Positions 36,284-45,731 of a stretch of DNA of 64,000 bases are shown one piece after another (position 1 is the stretch's first letter; every line of letters starts with the position of its first letter). A program made the position numbers and the translations under genes. The DNA is taken from NCBI GenBank assembly GCA_035516155.1, contig DATJAP010000001.1, positions 186,001 to 250,000 of the forward strand, given 5' to 3'. Below the pieces are notes generated by a model. That model did no database searches. It was given only the letters and a program-made list of their open reading frames with translations, and had not been told where the DNA came from. This stretch comes from JAJYKN01 sp035516155 (GTDB lineage Bacteria > Nitrospirota > UBA9217).

Positions 36284-36757
36284 TTATTTTTTTTCCACCT
36301 GCGTCGTCAGAAATACAGGCAGCGTCATATGGGAAATCTGGTCCTGGAGTTCCTCGATTTCGTCGATATGCTGGTCCTCGTCAGTCAGGATGTGTTCGAG
36401 CACTTCGCGTGTGGCGAAATCGGTTACCTCTCCCGCTAGTTTTATTGCTGCATTGTACGCCGCGATAGCGCCTTCTTCAGCGGCATGGTCATTGGTGAGC
36501 TGCTTGGGAATGTCGCTGCCGATTCGTATTTCTTTTAGCTTGGATACGATGGGAAGGCCTTCGAGAAAGAGGATTCTCCCGATGAGTTTCTCAGCGTGCT
36601 TCATCTCGACAATCGCACGCTTTTCAATAAGTTTATGTAGCTTTTCATAGCCCCAATTCGCGCATATTTCGGAATGCACCATGTATTGGTTTATGGCGGT
36701 CAGTTCGTCGGCGAGTAGCGAATTCAATGTCTCAATAAGTTTCTGGTTTCCTTTCAT
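36284..36757 (-). CDS. bfr: Bacterioferritin
   Basis: A 157 aa ferritin-like four-helix protein that stores iron in a 24-mer cage. The diiron ligands match E. coli numbering: Glu18, Glu51, His54, and the later Glu/His in EHILTDEDQHIDEIEEL. Met52, the residue that holds the inter-subunit heme, is present, so this is a heme-type bacterioferritin. AAGGAGG precedes the ATG. It is monocistronic as far as seen. No bfd (ferredoxin) gene is adjacent. Confidence 0.97.
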   Translation of the reverse strand: MKGNQKLIETLNSLLADELTAINQYMVHSEICANWGYEKLHKLIEKRAIVEMKHAEKLIGRILFLEGLPIVSKLKEIRIGSDIPKQLTNDHAAEEGAIAAYNAAIKLAGEVTDFATREVLEHILTDEDQHIDEIEELQDQISHMTLPVFLTTQVEKK

Positions 36758-38099
36758 CTGGATATCCTCCTTCGGAATAATATATAGATTGTACTCAATA
36801 ACTCTCGTGCTTTTTCTTGTCTCTTAATCACGTTTCGGTTTCAGCGTTTGATCGGCCGGGGCGATCAGAATCGGATATTCGACTTTCAGCCGCTAGTCGA
36901 TAGCCGTCCTCAGGAATCCGACAACCGTCAACACGTGCAGGTCGCAGCAACGCCCATGGTATCCAGCATTAGGGGGGCCGCCCCCCCTCCCAGCCCCTCT
37001 TTCTCGGCACCATTGAGGATGGTACCACTTCCCTTGAGATATTTTGTGATCCGGCCGTCTGGTGGGGGCGTGGCTCAAATGCCTGACAACCTCTGCCATC
37101 ACGTCGGATATGCTTCTGTTCAAAAAAAGGCCTTTTCCGGAGCCCCCCTGACATACGCAGTCGCACTCTTTACCGTCTTCCTCGTATTTCGGGCGTTTTG
37201 TTTTGGCCCCCTGGCAAGGATGACATGCTTCCCCGCGACGGCCGCGGGGGCATTCTGTCATGATTACATAAGAGTATACCATGCCTTTCGATATTTATGT
37301 AAACCAGGTTTCGTTGTGAGCGGGGCAGTTTTAAGTAGTTGCAAACAGCAACAAATAAAGTGCTGTTTCAGAACGAGACAAACATCACAGCGGGGAATAA
37401 GGAAATGACAAGTAATTTTGTTCCGATATGCTCTACGCGAACAGTGTTGGATCAACAATTGCCGGTTGTAACTTACCATTCCACAAAGACGCAATGGTTG
37501 CGGACATCAGGAACGTTTATACACTGAATGATTCAACCGATTTATTTCAATTCTGATTAATCACGGTTCCTATCGCGAATTACCTGCGTGCAGAGTGAAG
37601 AAAACGAGATAATTATTAAAGAGCATTTGAAACCGGTAACGGAGAGATCACCTCTGTTGTGATAACTTCTTGTGTCCAGAACGTATTGGGACCTCTCAAC
37701 GATCAAGGGCAAAGCCGTGTCAGGACCAACAGCTTGCAAGTTGTCCACAGGTCTGGGGGATGAGCTCCGCACCATAGGTGTCCATGAGTACATCAGTAAT
37801 CAGAACTCCGATAAGCGCGGGAAGCCTTGTCCGGTGAACGACATAGGCGATCGAAAGCGATATGGCGAGCGGTCTGATGTTCTTCCACAAAATGGTGAAC
37901 TTTGTTGTTTGCATGATAAATATATATCATGACGTATTTCCCGTGGTATCAAAACATAGTACCTAATGTGCATTGGCACGTTTTTTTACGCGGATGATAT
38001 ATAATTAAAATGATAGTGAGTTTTTTTAGATCAAGAGGGGTAGCGAACGGGCGCTGTTTGATTCTCATGCCAGTTCGATCAGAAAGGAAGTGACGTAGT
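36758..38099. other. 1.3 kb gap with one dispersed repeat
   Basis: No secure gene. A minus-strand frame ending at 36893 could start at 37261 and opens with TECPRGRRGEACHPCQG and CDCVCQGGSGKG, a Cys pattern loosely like DnaJ-type zinc repeats. It has no ribosome site and breaks down after 37100. A second minus frame, 37720-37914, has a hydrophobic stretch but no support. A 7 bp palindrome, CATGATA...TATCATG, lies at 37912-37931. The dispersed repeat at 37417 is listed separately. Confidence 0.4.
37417..37500 (+). repeat. Dispersed repeat, copy A
   Basis: The stretch opening TTTTGTTCCGATATGCTCTA shares most positions over about 85 bp with 61934-62020, and a shorter core with 56297-56375. All three are in the same orientation and in non-coding DNA. 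Shared landmarks are GATATGCTnTACGCG, GGATCAAnAATT, GGTTGTAnCTTAC and TTnCACAAAGAC. Confidence 0.7.
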
Positions 38100-39143
38100 A
38101 TGAAAGCATTAGTTTATCATGGACCAGGCAAAAGGTCGTGGGAAGAAAAACCCAGACCGGTGATTCAAGAACCCACAGATGCGATCGTGAAGATAGCAAA
38201 AACCACGATCTGCGGAACAGACCTCCATATCCTAAAAGGAGACGTACCCACGGTCACGGACGGCAGGATCCTCGGACATGAAGGGGTCGGGATCATAGAG
38301 GAGGTCGGTCCCGGTGTAACGAACTTCAAGAAAGGTAATCGAGTGCTGCTTTCGTGCATTACTTCATGCGGCAAATGCGATGCGTGTAAAAAGGGGATGT
38401 ACTCGCATTGCGAGAGCGGAGGCGGGTGGATCCTCGGACATACCATCGACGGCACCCAGGCGGAATACGTGAGAATTCCTTTTGCGGACACGAGTTTGTA
38501 TCCAGTGCCCGCAGGTGCTGACGAAGACGCACTCGTGATGCTGAGCGACATCCTGCCCACGGGTTTCGAATGCGGCGTGCTGAACGGCCAGATCAAGCCT
38601 GGAGATACGGTGGCCATCGTTGGTGCAGGACCGGTGGGGCTAGCGGCACTGCTAACGGCGCAGTTCTATTCACCGGCTGAGATCATCATGATCGACATGG
38701 ACGACAACAGGCTCGAGGTAGCAAAGAAGTTCGGTGCCACCAAAACCGTCAACAGCAAGGACGGTAAAGCCCGGGACAAGGTTAGGAAGTTCACCGCGGA
38801 AAAAGGCGTTGATGTGGCGATCGAGGCCGTGGGTATTCCTGCGACCTTTGAACTCTGCGAGGACATCATTGCGGCAGGAGGCCATATCGCGAATGTCGGA
38901 GTCCACGGCAAGAGCGTAGACCTCCATCTGGAAAAACTATGGTCGCAAAACATCACGATCACCACTCGGCTTGTGGACACGGTAACGACGCCCATGCTTC
39001 TCAAAATTGTCGTTGCCGGCAAGCTGAGACCCAAACAACTCATCACTCATGAATTTAAGCTGAATGACATAATGAAAGCCTACGACACCTTCGGCAATGC
39101 TGCAAAGGAGAAGGCGCTGAAGGTGCTCATGAAGGCCGCGTAA
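38100..39143 (+). CDS. Zinc-dependent medium-chain alcohol dehydrogenase
   Basis: A 347 aa MDR-family dehydrogenase. Catalytic zinc ligands are Cys38, His60 and Glu61 (TTICGTDLH, GHEGVG). The four cysteines of the structural zinc are 90, 93, 96 and 104 (CGKCDACKKGMYSHC). The NAD(P)-binding VAIVGAGPVGLAAL lies near 172-185, followed by an acidic MIDMDD that favours NAD. Oxidation of short-chain alcohols or reduction of aldehydes is expected. AAGGAAGTGA precedes the ATG. It stands alone and ends at a strong terminator. Confidence 0.96.
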   Translation: MKALVYHGPGKRSWEEKPRPVIQEPTDAIVKIAKTTICGTDLHILKGDVPTVTDGRILGHEGVGIIEEVGPGVTNFKKGNRVLLSCITSCGKCDACKKGMYSHCESGGGWILGHTIDGTQAEYVRIPFADTSLYPVPAGADEDALVMLSDILPTGFECGVLNGQIKPGDTVAIVGAGPVGLAALLTAQFYSPAEIIMIDMDDNRLEVAKKFGATKTVNSKDGKARDKVRKFTAEKGVDVAIEAVGIPATFELCEDIIAAGGHIANVGVHGKSVDLHLEKLWSQNITITTRLVDTVTTPMLLKIVVAGKLRPKQLITHEFKLNDIMKAYDTFGNAAKEKALKVLMKAA

Positions 39144-39161
39144 AACAGCTGTGAACGTTTA

Positions 39162-39201
39162 AAGGCCTGCGCTCCAACACGGATGCAGGCCTTATTTTTT
39201 T
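39162..39201 (+). terminator. Rho-independent terminator after the dehydrogenase
   Basis: AAGGCCTGC (39162-39170), a 14 nt loop, GCAGGCCTT (39185-39193), then ATTTTTTT. It lies 19 bp past the stop. Confidence 0.9.
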
Positions 39202-39398
39202 ATAACAGCACGTGAACCAATGAGGGGTAAAAGGTGAAAAGTTACGTTTATTGCCCGGTGGTTTGTCTCCTGGTATGGTCACGGTCGCTAGCAAGGAATG
39301 AGGGCTCCTGCCGAAGCAGACCCCGCTGTTAAATGGGAAAGGAATACAACAATACAGAAGCGATAACGCTCCCAGTATCTCTTCCTTGCTTATCAGAA

Positions 39399-40406
39399 TC
39401 ACTTCCCAACCACCAGAACCGCAAAGCTATCCTTCATCATAACGGGCCGTGGTTTCGGTACTTCGGGCGTTGGTGCAGGAGCCGGGGCAAACTCAGCTAC
39501 AGGCAGATAAATTTTATGGGTCTTTGTATCTATGGCCATTGTACGGGCACCCCGTTGGGTCGGGATTGTCTCCACATAAAACTTTCCCGGGAGCAATTCC
39601 CGGGCTATCGTGAGCGTTCCTTCTCCATTTGAACTAAATGCAAGCCCGGTCTCCGCATCAAAAGCATTTGCATCAACGCCTTGCCCAATGGGGAGGGTAG
39701 CCATTACTTTTCCTGAGTCCACATCCAGAACTGTCATTACTTTATTGTGACACCCTGAAAATGTCTGATGATGCTCTATATCAATTGCCATTCCCGATGG
39801 TTCTACGCAAGGACGTAAAGAATGGCGTTTTACTATCGCAAGCTTTTTACTATCCAGTTCGACAACCTCATTGGTGTCCTCGATATTTACAAAAACCCTC
39901 CCCTTATTATCAGTGGTTGCAAATTCCGGCTTACCGCCGAGAGCAATCGTCGCCAGCACAGTGCCTGAAGTTGCCTCAAATACGGTAGCATCTTTGCTTT
40001 TTCCATTAAAGGTAAATACGCGCTGGGAAGAAGGCTCATAGAGTATGGCATCGGGGTTCTCTCCGGTTTTAACTTGCCCGATTACCTTCAAAGTCTTCAT
40101 ATCGAATATGGAGGCGGTATTTGCCTTGCCATTGCTGATGAAACCACGACCCAGTTCCGGGGCAAGTGCTATTCCGTGGACTCCCGGAGTGTCGGGGATA
40201 TCACCAACCACTTTTTCAGTCACTGTGTCGATAACCATAACATGAGTGCTGCGAGAAATGTACAGCCGATGGGCCGCACTATCCACGGTCAAGTAATCCC
40301 AACCACCTTCACCTCCCACCGGGAGTTTCTTGATAACGTGATAAACTGGTGCTGCCTGTGCAGTTACGCTGATGAGAAGCAGAAAGGTGACGATCAATGA
40401 CTTCAT
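39399..40406 (-). CDS. Exported YncE-like beta-propeller protein
   Basis: A 335 aa periplasmic protein with a signal peptide (cut after AQAA, about residue 19) and a seven-bladed propeller of the YVTN/YncE type. Repeats are seen as HRLYISRSTHVMVIDTVT, GFISNGKANTASIFDMKTL, RVFTFNGKSKDATVFEA and LAFSSNGEGTLTIA. A Pro/Ala-rich stretch precedes the last strand, which ends in VLVVGK. The start at 40406 has AAAGGA 7 bp upstream; the frame is open 13 codons further. Such proteins bind DNA, quinone cofactors or metals in different families, so a role cannot be named. The gene is divergent from the PAP2 gene. Confidence 0.9.
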   Translation of the reverse strand: MKSLIVTFLLLISVTAQAAPVYHVIKKLPVGGEGGWDYLTVDSAAHRLYISRSTHVMVIDTVTEKVVGDIPDTPGVHGIALAPELGRGFISNGKANTASIFDMKTLKVIGQVKTGENPDAILYEPSSQRVFTFNGKSKDATVFEATSGTVLATIALGGKPEFATTDNKGRVFVNIEDTNEVVELDSKKLAIVKRHSLRPCVEPSGMAIDIEHHQTFSGCHNKVMTVLDVDSGKVMATLPIGQGVDANAFDAETGLAFSSNGEGTLTIARELLPGKFYVETIPTQRGARTMAIDTKTHKIYLPVAEFAPAPAPTPEVPKPRPVMMKDSFAVLVVGK

Positions 40407-40695
40407 GCTTAATCCTTTCCTTGCGAGAGTATACTGATTTGACACTTAATTTTCACAAACGTCTAATAATATTTTTCGACCTTGCTATTTCCGGCGCTCT
40501 TGGCGTACAAAGTGGACGGGACGTTTCCTCCTGCTCATGCCAATGTTATTTGTCTATAATCAGCCGTAGTATATCACAATAGCCGCCGATACGAAATCCT
40601 GATTGGAAGTGATAATAAGATAGACTCGCCCCTTTATTATTGCTATAATATGCAATTATTTTTTTAAACTTTATTCTTTCAAAAGGAGCTGTTTA

Positions 40696-41553
40696 ATGCC
40701 ATTCATTCGCTATTTGAGAACATATGGAGTTGTCGCTCTTCTCATTCTTGCCACAACGTCATCCGCTCTTGCCGCGGACAATTCGCCAGCTCCCGCGGCA
40801 ACTACCCAACTGCCAGACTCGGGGACAACGGCGGTTGAACTCAATAAGGATTATTTCACCGGCTATTTGACAGATACCCTGAACATCTTGACATCGCCAG
40901 CTCGTTGGAGCGCGTCCGACTGGCTTGAGGCAGCCGCCGTTACGGGTGTCGCTGTGGGATTGTACACGCAGGACGAGCAGATTAAGACATGGTTTCAAAA
41001 ACACAGTAGCGGAACATATGGGACTATTTCAGATGATGCCAAAAAGATAGGCACTTTCTCTGTGCCTGTCTTGGTGGGTCTCGGTGCCTACGGGTACATC
41101 GCTCCAGATGATAAAGCCAAGACAACATTTCTATTGTCCGCCGAAAGCTTTCTTATAACGGGTGCTTTTGTTGAAGTCTTGAAATACTCGACGGGAAGGC
41201 ATCGCCCCTTTACAGGGGATCCACACGATACGTGGTCTGGGTATACGACCAACGGGGACTACCAATCATTCCCCTCAGGTGATGCCGCTTCAGCATTTTC
41301 AATAGCCAGCGTTGTTGCCAGCGAGTACGACAACATGATTGTTCCTCCCCTGGTGTACGCGGCATCTGCACTCATAGATTTCGAACGGCTGCATGAGAAT
41401 GCTCATTGGGCATCCGATGTCTTTGTAGGATCGGCAATAGGGTATTTTACGGGTAAGGCGGTCGTTGCCTCCCATACTAAACAGAGGAACCTGAGTTTCG
41501 CGCCATATGTGGACGGGAAGGATAAAGGCGTTTTAATGACCTATCGTTTTTAA
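40696..41553 (+). CDS. Exported PAP2-type phosphatase with altered motif 2
   Basis: A 285 aa protein with a signal peptide (cut after SALA, residue 26) and a PAP2 acid-phosphatase domain. C1 is KYSTGRHRP. C3 is ERLHENAHWASD, with the catalytic His and Asp. C2 reads PSGDAASAF, where relatives have PSGH, so the His that usually acts as general acid is Asp. The last residues (GVLMTYRF) look like a beta strand ending in Phe, as in outer-membrane proteins. AAGGAG precedes the ATG. A TATAAT at 40644-40649 may be its -10 box. Lipid-phosphate hydrolysis is expected only if the altered motif still works. Confidence 0.88.
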   Translation: MPFIRYLRTYGVVALLILATTSSALAADNSPAPAATTQLPDSGTTAVELNKDYFTGYLTDTLNILTSPARWSASDWLEAAAVTGVAVGLYTQDEQIKTWFQKHSSGTYGTISDDAKKIGTFSVPVLVGLGAYGYIAPDDKAKTTFLLSAESFLITGAFVEVLKYSTGRHRPFTGDPHDTWSGYTTNGDYQSFPSGDAASAFSIASVVASEYDNMIVPPLVYAASALIDFERLHENAHWASDVFVGSAIGYFTGKAVVASHTKQRNLSFAPYVDGKDKGVLMTYRF

Positions 41554-41639
41554 GGCTGGATGGCTGGATTCTCATTGGGTTGGGAAAAAAGTGACAGAAA
41601 ATTTTTAACTTCAGGGGTTTGTCCTTTAAGGAGGACGCT

Positions 41640-41795
41640 ATGAGTTTACAAGAAGGGAAACAAGACCAGAAGCAGGAAGGACATCGCACTGCCTGTTACA
41701 ACAACCAGCTATTTTCACCTCGATCAGATTGGGGTCTCCGCAGGGAGCATCTCAGCCAGGTACATCACTGCATCCATCGAGAGGTTAATGAATAA
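41640..41795 (+). CDS. 51-codon frame with an ideal ribosome site
   Basis: AAGGAGG lies 5 bp before an ATG that opens 51 polar codons (MSLQEGKQDQKQEGH...). No family was recognised. In a second frame the same DNA reads DIALPVTTTSYFHLDQIGVS and ASIERLMNKWQ, which looks more like protein. The ATG may therefore belong to a gene with a lost base shortly after the start. Either a microprotein or a broken gene between the PAP2 and PilZ genes. Confidence 0.4.
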   Translation: MSLQEGKQDQKQEGHRTACYNNQLFSPRSDWGLRREHLSQVHHCIHREVNE

Positions 41796-41816
41796 GTGGC
41801 AAAAGTCAATTGTCAT

Positions 41817-42539
41817 TTACTGTTTTCCGCGCCTTGCACCGGCATTTTCATTTTCTCTAACGCAGTTTATGAAGCTTAAAATCAGTGACCTATCCCGATC
41901 CGTCAATTCTGAGAATTCCACACCGATGTCGTATTTTCGATGCCCCTTGTTGTGCGTCAAGTGACACGAAACAACTTTTCCCATAAAACTTACAGGATCA
42001 CAAGAGTTGAGCGACATCTCCATGAGAACCATGCTGTCTGTTTTCAATTTATGATCAGTTTGAATAATTACGCCACTTTGGCTGATATCTTTTATGCCAA
42101 ACTGCGTTGACAGATTCAGCACTTTTTCGTTGGGTGTTGTGATGGAAAACTGGATGTCGCGATAGAACCAGTTTGGCTGCTCTGGCACAGGTGTTTTCCT
42201 GTTATTGTCAATCGAGTCAAGAAAATCCTTGATCCTGCCAGCTGATTCATCTTTAAACATTATGCCTGCCGAGTAAATAGTGGCGGTTCCCCCATCAGCT
42301 CTTTTTTCAATCCCGCTTAATTCCGAACGAACTATTATCCCCTTTACGTTAATATGCTTACCTTCGTATTCCAGCATCAACAAACACTCTTTCCCTATAT
42401 TGAGCTTCCTGTCTGCCTTTATGGCGACGCCGCACAAGCTTATGTCAATAATTTCTACGTCGCCGATTAAGCTCATCCTGCTGCTCAGATCGATTAAGTC
42501 CAGTTTGAATCTCTTGTATCTCCGCATGTTTCGCATTCT
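41817..42539 (-). CDS. Protein with two PilZ domains (c-di-GMP receptor)
   Basis: A 240 aa cytoplasmic protein. The first PilZ domain starts at RRYKRFKLD (the arginine motif of c-di-GMP binding) with DISLCGVAIKA as the second motif. The second half (about 130-235) is another PilZ-like barrel with IKDISQSGVII but without an obvious RxxxR, so it may not bind the nucleotide. GGAG lies 8 bp before the chosen ATG at 42539; the frame is open to 42587. Partner unknown. The HD-GYP gene at 47254 is the only other c-di-GMP gene in the window. Confidence 0.9.
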   Translation of the reverse strand, partial: RMRNMRRYKRFKLDLIDLSSRMSLIGDVEIIDISLCGVAIKADRKLNIGKECLLMLEYEGKHINVKGIIVRSELSGIEKRADGGTATIYSAGIMFKDESAGRIKDFLDSIDNNRKTPVPEQPNWFYRDIQFSITTPNEKVLNLSTQFGIKDISQSGVIIQTDHKLKTDSMVLMEMSLNSCDPVSFMGKVVSCHLTHNKGHRKYDIGVEFSELTDRDRSLILSFINCVRENENAGARRGKQ

Positions 42540-43142
42540 GTAACTCCAATCGTGATGTGCTCTGTTAACCTGTTCCCTTTGAGACACGCGAAAGGACCGA
42601 ATCGCGGAAAACCGTTTTTTTCAATTTTGACGAAGATGAGTTCATATCAATGCCGTCGATAGAGTGCTGTACTGTGCCTGGATGTCTATAAAATCGTGCT
42701 TGAGTGACAGGGCGACATCTCAAGTGGATTCCAGCTTCAACTAGCGCCCTGTGTCAGCATAGAGCTCTCCGACACTGAGGTCTACCCCGATACCCTTATG
42801 AAACCATTCATCAATATGTCCCGTCGCAGAGTGACCCTTTTTCATCAATGCTTATTATTTGGCAATTCTTCACAAAAGAACGCATGCCGTAATACCAATA
42901 ATTATTGTTATACAAACATATTTTGTTCAATATTACTCAATCTGGTTTGGACTGTCAAGGCTAAAAATTTCGGGGATATCGGATAGGATATTTACATAAT
43001 CGTAGAATTTGCCAATGGTAGCGATGGGAATTGGGGGTGGACACGCGAAGTATGCAAAATGCATTCAGCACATCCTCTGGGGCTAGCGCGTGTGCATGAT
43101 TCAGGAAGCATTCGCTCTGTTCGATTTAAAACCGGATATCCT
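42540..43142. other. 600 bp gap without recognised genes
   Basis: No frame with start signals or recognisable product. AT-rich around 42880-42990. Confidence 0.4.
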
Positions 43143-43743
43143 TCACTCAATTCCGAAAATAGCAGCTCCGGCGACCACTGACCAACTGACTGGAGACTGT
43201 TTTAAGACGCGGTGGCGAAGGTTCGTGATCTGCCCTGCCCGCGAGACGGCTACGGTCTCCAAGTCAACGGGCGCGGCGCCCTGGCGATCAAAGAAGCGGA
43301 CGCCGCCACCACGCAGGACGGGCACGACGTGGACGAGGATCTCGTCAATCAACCGCGCTTCGATACACTGGCGGGCGACGCTGGTGCCGAGGACAAGCAG
43401 GGCCTTCCCCTCCGCGGCCCGGAGCGCCATAGCGACTGCGAATCGGATGTCACCCGAGAGGAAAGTGATGGCCGTATCCTCCTCGTCGTCAGGCGCGTGA
43501 TGCGTCAGCACGAACACGGGTCCGCTCCAGGCTCCACCGTAGACCTTCCCGAACTCTGGCACCAACCCGGCTTCCGACCCCCGTCGTAGGTTCTCCTGCC
43601 GCTCAGCGCGGTGCCGATCGTCTGGATGACTTCCTCCACCACCGGGTTAGGTCGGCAAATCGGACCATCCAGTCCATCCCATCGTTTGATCCGGCAATAT
43701 AGCCGTCCAACGATATCATCCAGTGCCAGATAACCATTCCCAT
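43143..43743 (-). pseudogene. Frameshifted DHFR/RibD-C-type reductase gene
   Basis: Three consecutive minus-strand frames together make one protein of about 195 residues: MVIWHWMISLDGYIAGSNDG from the ATG at 43743; then VVEEVIQTIGTALSGRRTYD; then EFGKVYGGAWSGPVFVLTHH through LLVLGTSVARQCIEARLIDE and VHVVPVLRGGGVRFF. This is the fold of the dihydrofolate reductase/RibD C-terminal family. Two frameshifts break it (near 43645 and near 43570). The largest surviving frame, 43143-43565, lacks the N-terminus. It is adjacent to other frameshifted genes, so local sequence error is an alternative. Confidence 0.8.
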
Positions 43744-44007
43744 AGATCTATATCTGTCACGCTGTCAATTTATAGCGAACCGTCACAGAATCCCTCCTGC
43801 GCCTTCCGCAACGATGCATGTCGTCATTGACATTTCACTTAGTGGGGTGCCGCAAGGCTTCTTCTCCACGACGCCGTCGTTGCAGCCATGGTCTGCACAG
43901 CAGCTTCCTCCTCTTCCACCATGCCTCTCGTCTTGACGCCGGCTCTTTTCTATCTGTTCCCCTGCAGGCTAATGACACAGAGTGCGACTCGACCTGCAAA
44001 GCCCTTC

Positions 44008-44670
44008 TTATGCCGCCTTCCTTTCAACTTTAAGCTTCCCCAGAAGCTCAGCAAGACGGTCCATGGTCTCGAACACCCCTTCCTCCATGCCGGCATCGAG
44101 CGAGCCGTCGCGGTCCTCAACGGACTGGTAAACGGATTTGGTCGTCACCTTTGTCTTGCAGCCAATGTCTTGTAGTGTACAAGTTTCAAGCGATACATGG
44201 CCCGGCATGCCTTCGAATTCAAAGGTATCGACAATCCGCTCGGGTGCAGCAACCTCATGATACACACCGTGGAACGCGTACTCATTTCCAACAGCATCAC
44301 GGTTGATGAATCGCCAGAGGCCGCCCGGTCGTACGTCCATTTTATCGACAATGGTCGTAAAACGTCGTGGTTTCCACCATCGCGTTATGAGATCCCGATC
44401 CGTGTTTGCCTTGAACACGATATCTCGAGGCGCGTCAAAGACCCGCGTAATGACAATCTCCTGTTTCCCCGGTTCTGCAATGATCCTCGTGTGGCCGCTT
44501 GCCACAATACCTTCAGCGAGTTTATCCAGTGACTGCTCCCAGCCGAGACCCGCAAACTGGATCATCTCGCCAGGAATGCCGACCTCCCGCACGATCATCC
44601 TTGTTTTGCCTCCCAGGATGTCTTCAAAAGTAACTGTCAGCATAACTTCCGCGGGCCATTCGCCAAGCAT
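44008..44670 (-). CDS. SRPBCC (AHSA1-like) domain protein fused to the tail of another
   Basis: A 220 aa frame. Residues 56-220 form a complete SRPBCC/AHSA1-type domain (EIVITRVFDAPRDIVFKANT, RPGGLWRFINRDAVGNEYAF, ending MDRLAELLGKLK). Residues 1-55 are the last third of a second SRPBCC protein (MLTVTFEDILGGKTRMIVRE, GWEQSLDKLAEGI), whose first part is in the preceding frame. A stop and start that would normally separate the two genes are absent, so this is either a genuine tandem fusion or the effect of sequence loss. The family binds hydrophobic ligands. No ribosome site precedes 44670. Confidence 0.7.
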   Translation of the reverse strand: MLGEWPAEVMLTVTFEDILGGKTRMIVREVGIPGEMIQFAGLGWEQSLDKLAEGIVASGHTRIIAEPGKQEIVITRVFDAPRDIVFKANTDRDLITRWWKPRRFTTIVDKMDVRPGGLWRFINRDAVGNEYAFHGVYHEVAAPERIVDTFEFEGMPGHVSLETCTLQDIGCKTKVTTKSVYQSVEDRDGSLDAGMEEGVFETMDRLAELLGKLKVERKAA

Positions 44671-44992
44671 GCCATAGTGTGAGGCCGGGACGGGTTGCCG
44701 TGCTCGTCGGCAAAACTAATGGTTGCAGCAATCTTCTCTCTCGGTACGATTTCCCGATACCTGCCGGGATTCCAGAAATCTTTTACCACTCCATCAAGCC
44801 CCGCTCCGCGCATGCAGTAGACGTACTTGCCTCCCGGGCGAAAATCGATGCTGATGTGGGGTGCTGTGAAATCCTTCGGTCCCCACCATCGTTTGAAGAG
44901 CTCTGGATCGCTCCACGCTTTCCACACGTTATCACGCGGCGCGTCAAAGATGCGCGTTATGGATAGTTCCTTTTTTTTATTGCGGTTGCCAT
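44506..44992 (-). pseudogene. Twice-frameshifted SRPBCC protein gene
   Basis: An ideal GGAGG ribosome site precedes ATG 44992 (MATAIKK), but the frame breaks in a run of eight A bases near 44971-44978. The next frame continues with KELSITRIFDAPRDNVWKAW and FRPGGKYVYCMRG. A second break near 44690 is needed to reach YGMLGEWPAEVM and the GWEQSLDKLAE ending shared with the gene at 44008. With one added base at each place, a normal SRPBCC protein results. The homopolymer break could be a sequencing error or slippage. Confidence 0.75.
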
Positions 44993-45731
44993 TTCGTTCC
45001 TCCTTTTTCAGCCTTTCTCTCCCGTGAACGTCACTTTGCCGGTTCGCAAACAAACCATAAAGTTCTCTCACCTGAAAGTCCCCGTTTAATGACGTTTCAG
45101 GTTCGGCTTGCCTTCACGCCTTCGAGCAAAGGTGATATTATCACGTTCATGCTCATTATGTTCCCTCTGTAGTCCGTGATGGTCTCTACCGCGTACAGTC
45201 CCTGTAAAGTCGAATTGAGAGAATTATCATCCTCTTATCCAAAGATAGCACGCAATTCGGCAGGGGCATACATATATATTCCTCATTTTTGCACTGTTCC
45301 ACTGTACGACCGACAATAGAACCTCTCTGCCACGAGACAGACGGCGTCAAGGGATGGGTAACGTTTCACTAATGACGTTAACCATGATGGCTGCATGGTG
45401 CAGTGAAGACCGTGACATCAAAACACAGAAGAAAATTCCGGCGATGGTATGAATGATGTACCTCGCAAATATATCGACGAGAAATTTGCATTTTCATTTT
45501 ACCGAGATTTTTTTACCGGTGCCTTCTACTAAATGGATACACATGTCGGTCGATCCGGATCTTTTTGCATACTATCGTGGTACCTCCTGCAGGCTCTGGA
45601 TTTCCGAACCAATTGAAACGAGGTATAATATGATACTGTCACCTGCTGGGATCAGATGAGGTGAGCCTCTTTGTCCCGAATACAGGGAACCAGAGAAGTA
45701 AAACGTGTTGCAAAAAGGAGGTCAGAATATC
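44993..45731. other. 740 bp gap without recognised genes
   Basis: No supported gene in any frame. The AGGAGG at about 45717-45722 is the ribosome site of the next gene. Confidence 0.4.

Noticed and set aside
36893..37261. Minus-strand frame with repeated Cys-Gly motifs
   Set aside because: Pattern loosely like DnaJ zinc repeats but there is no start signal and the second half is not protein-like.
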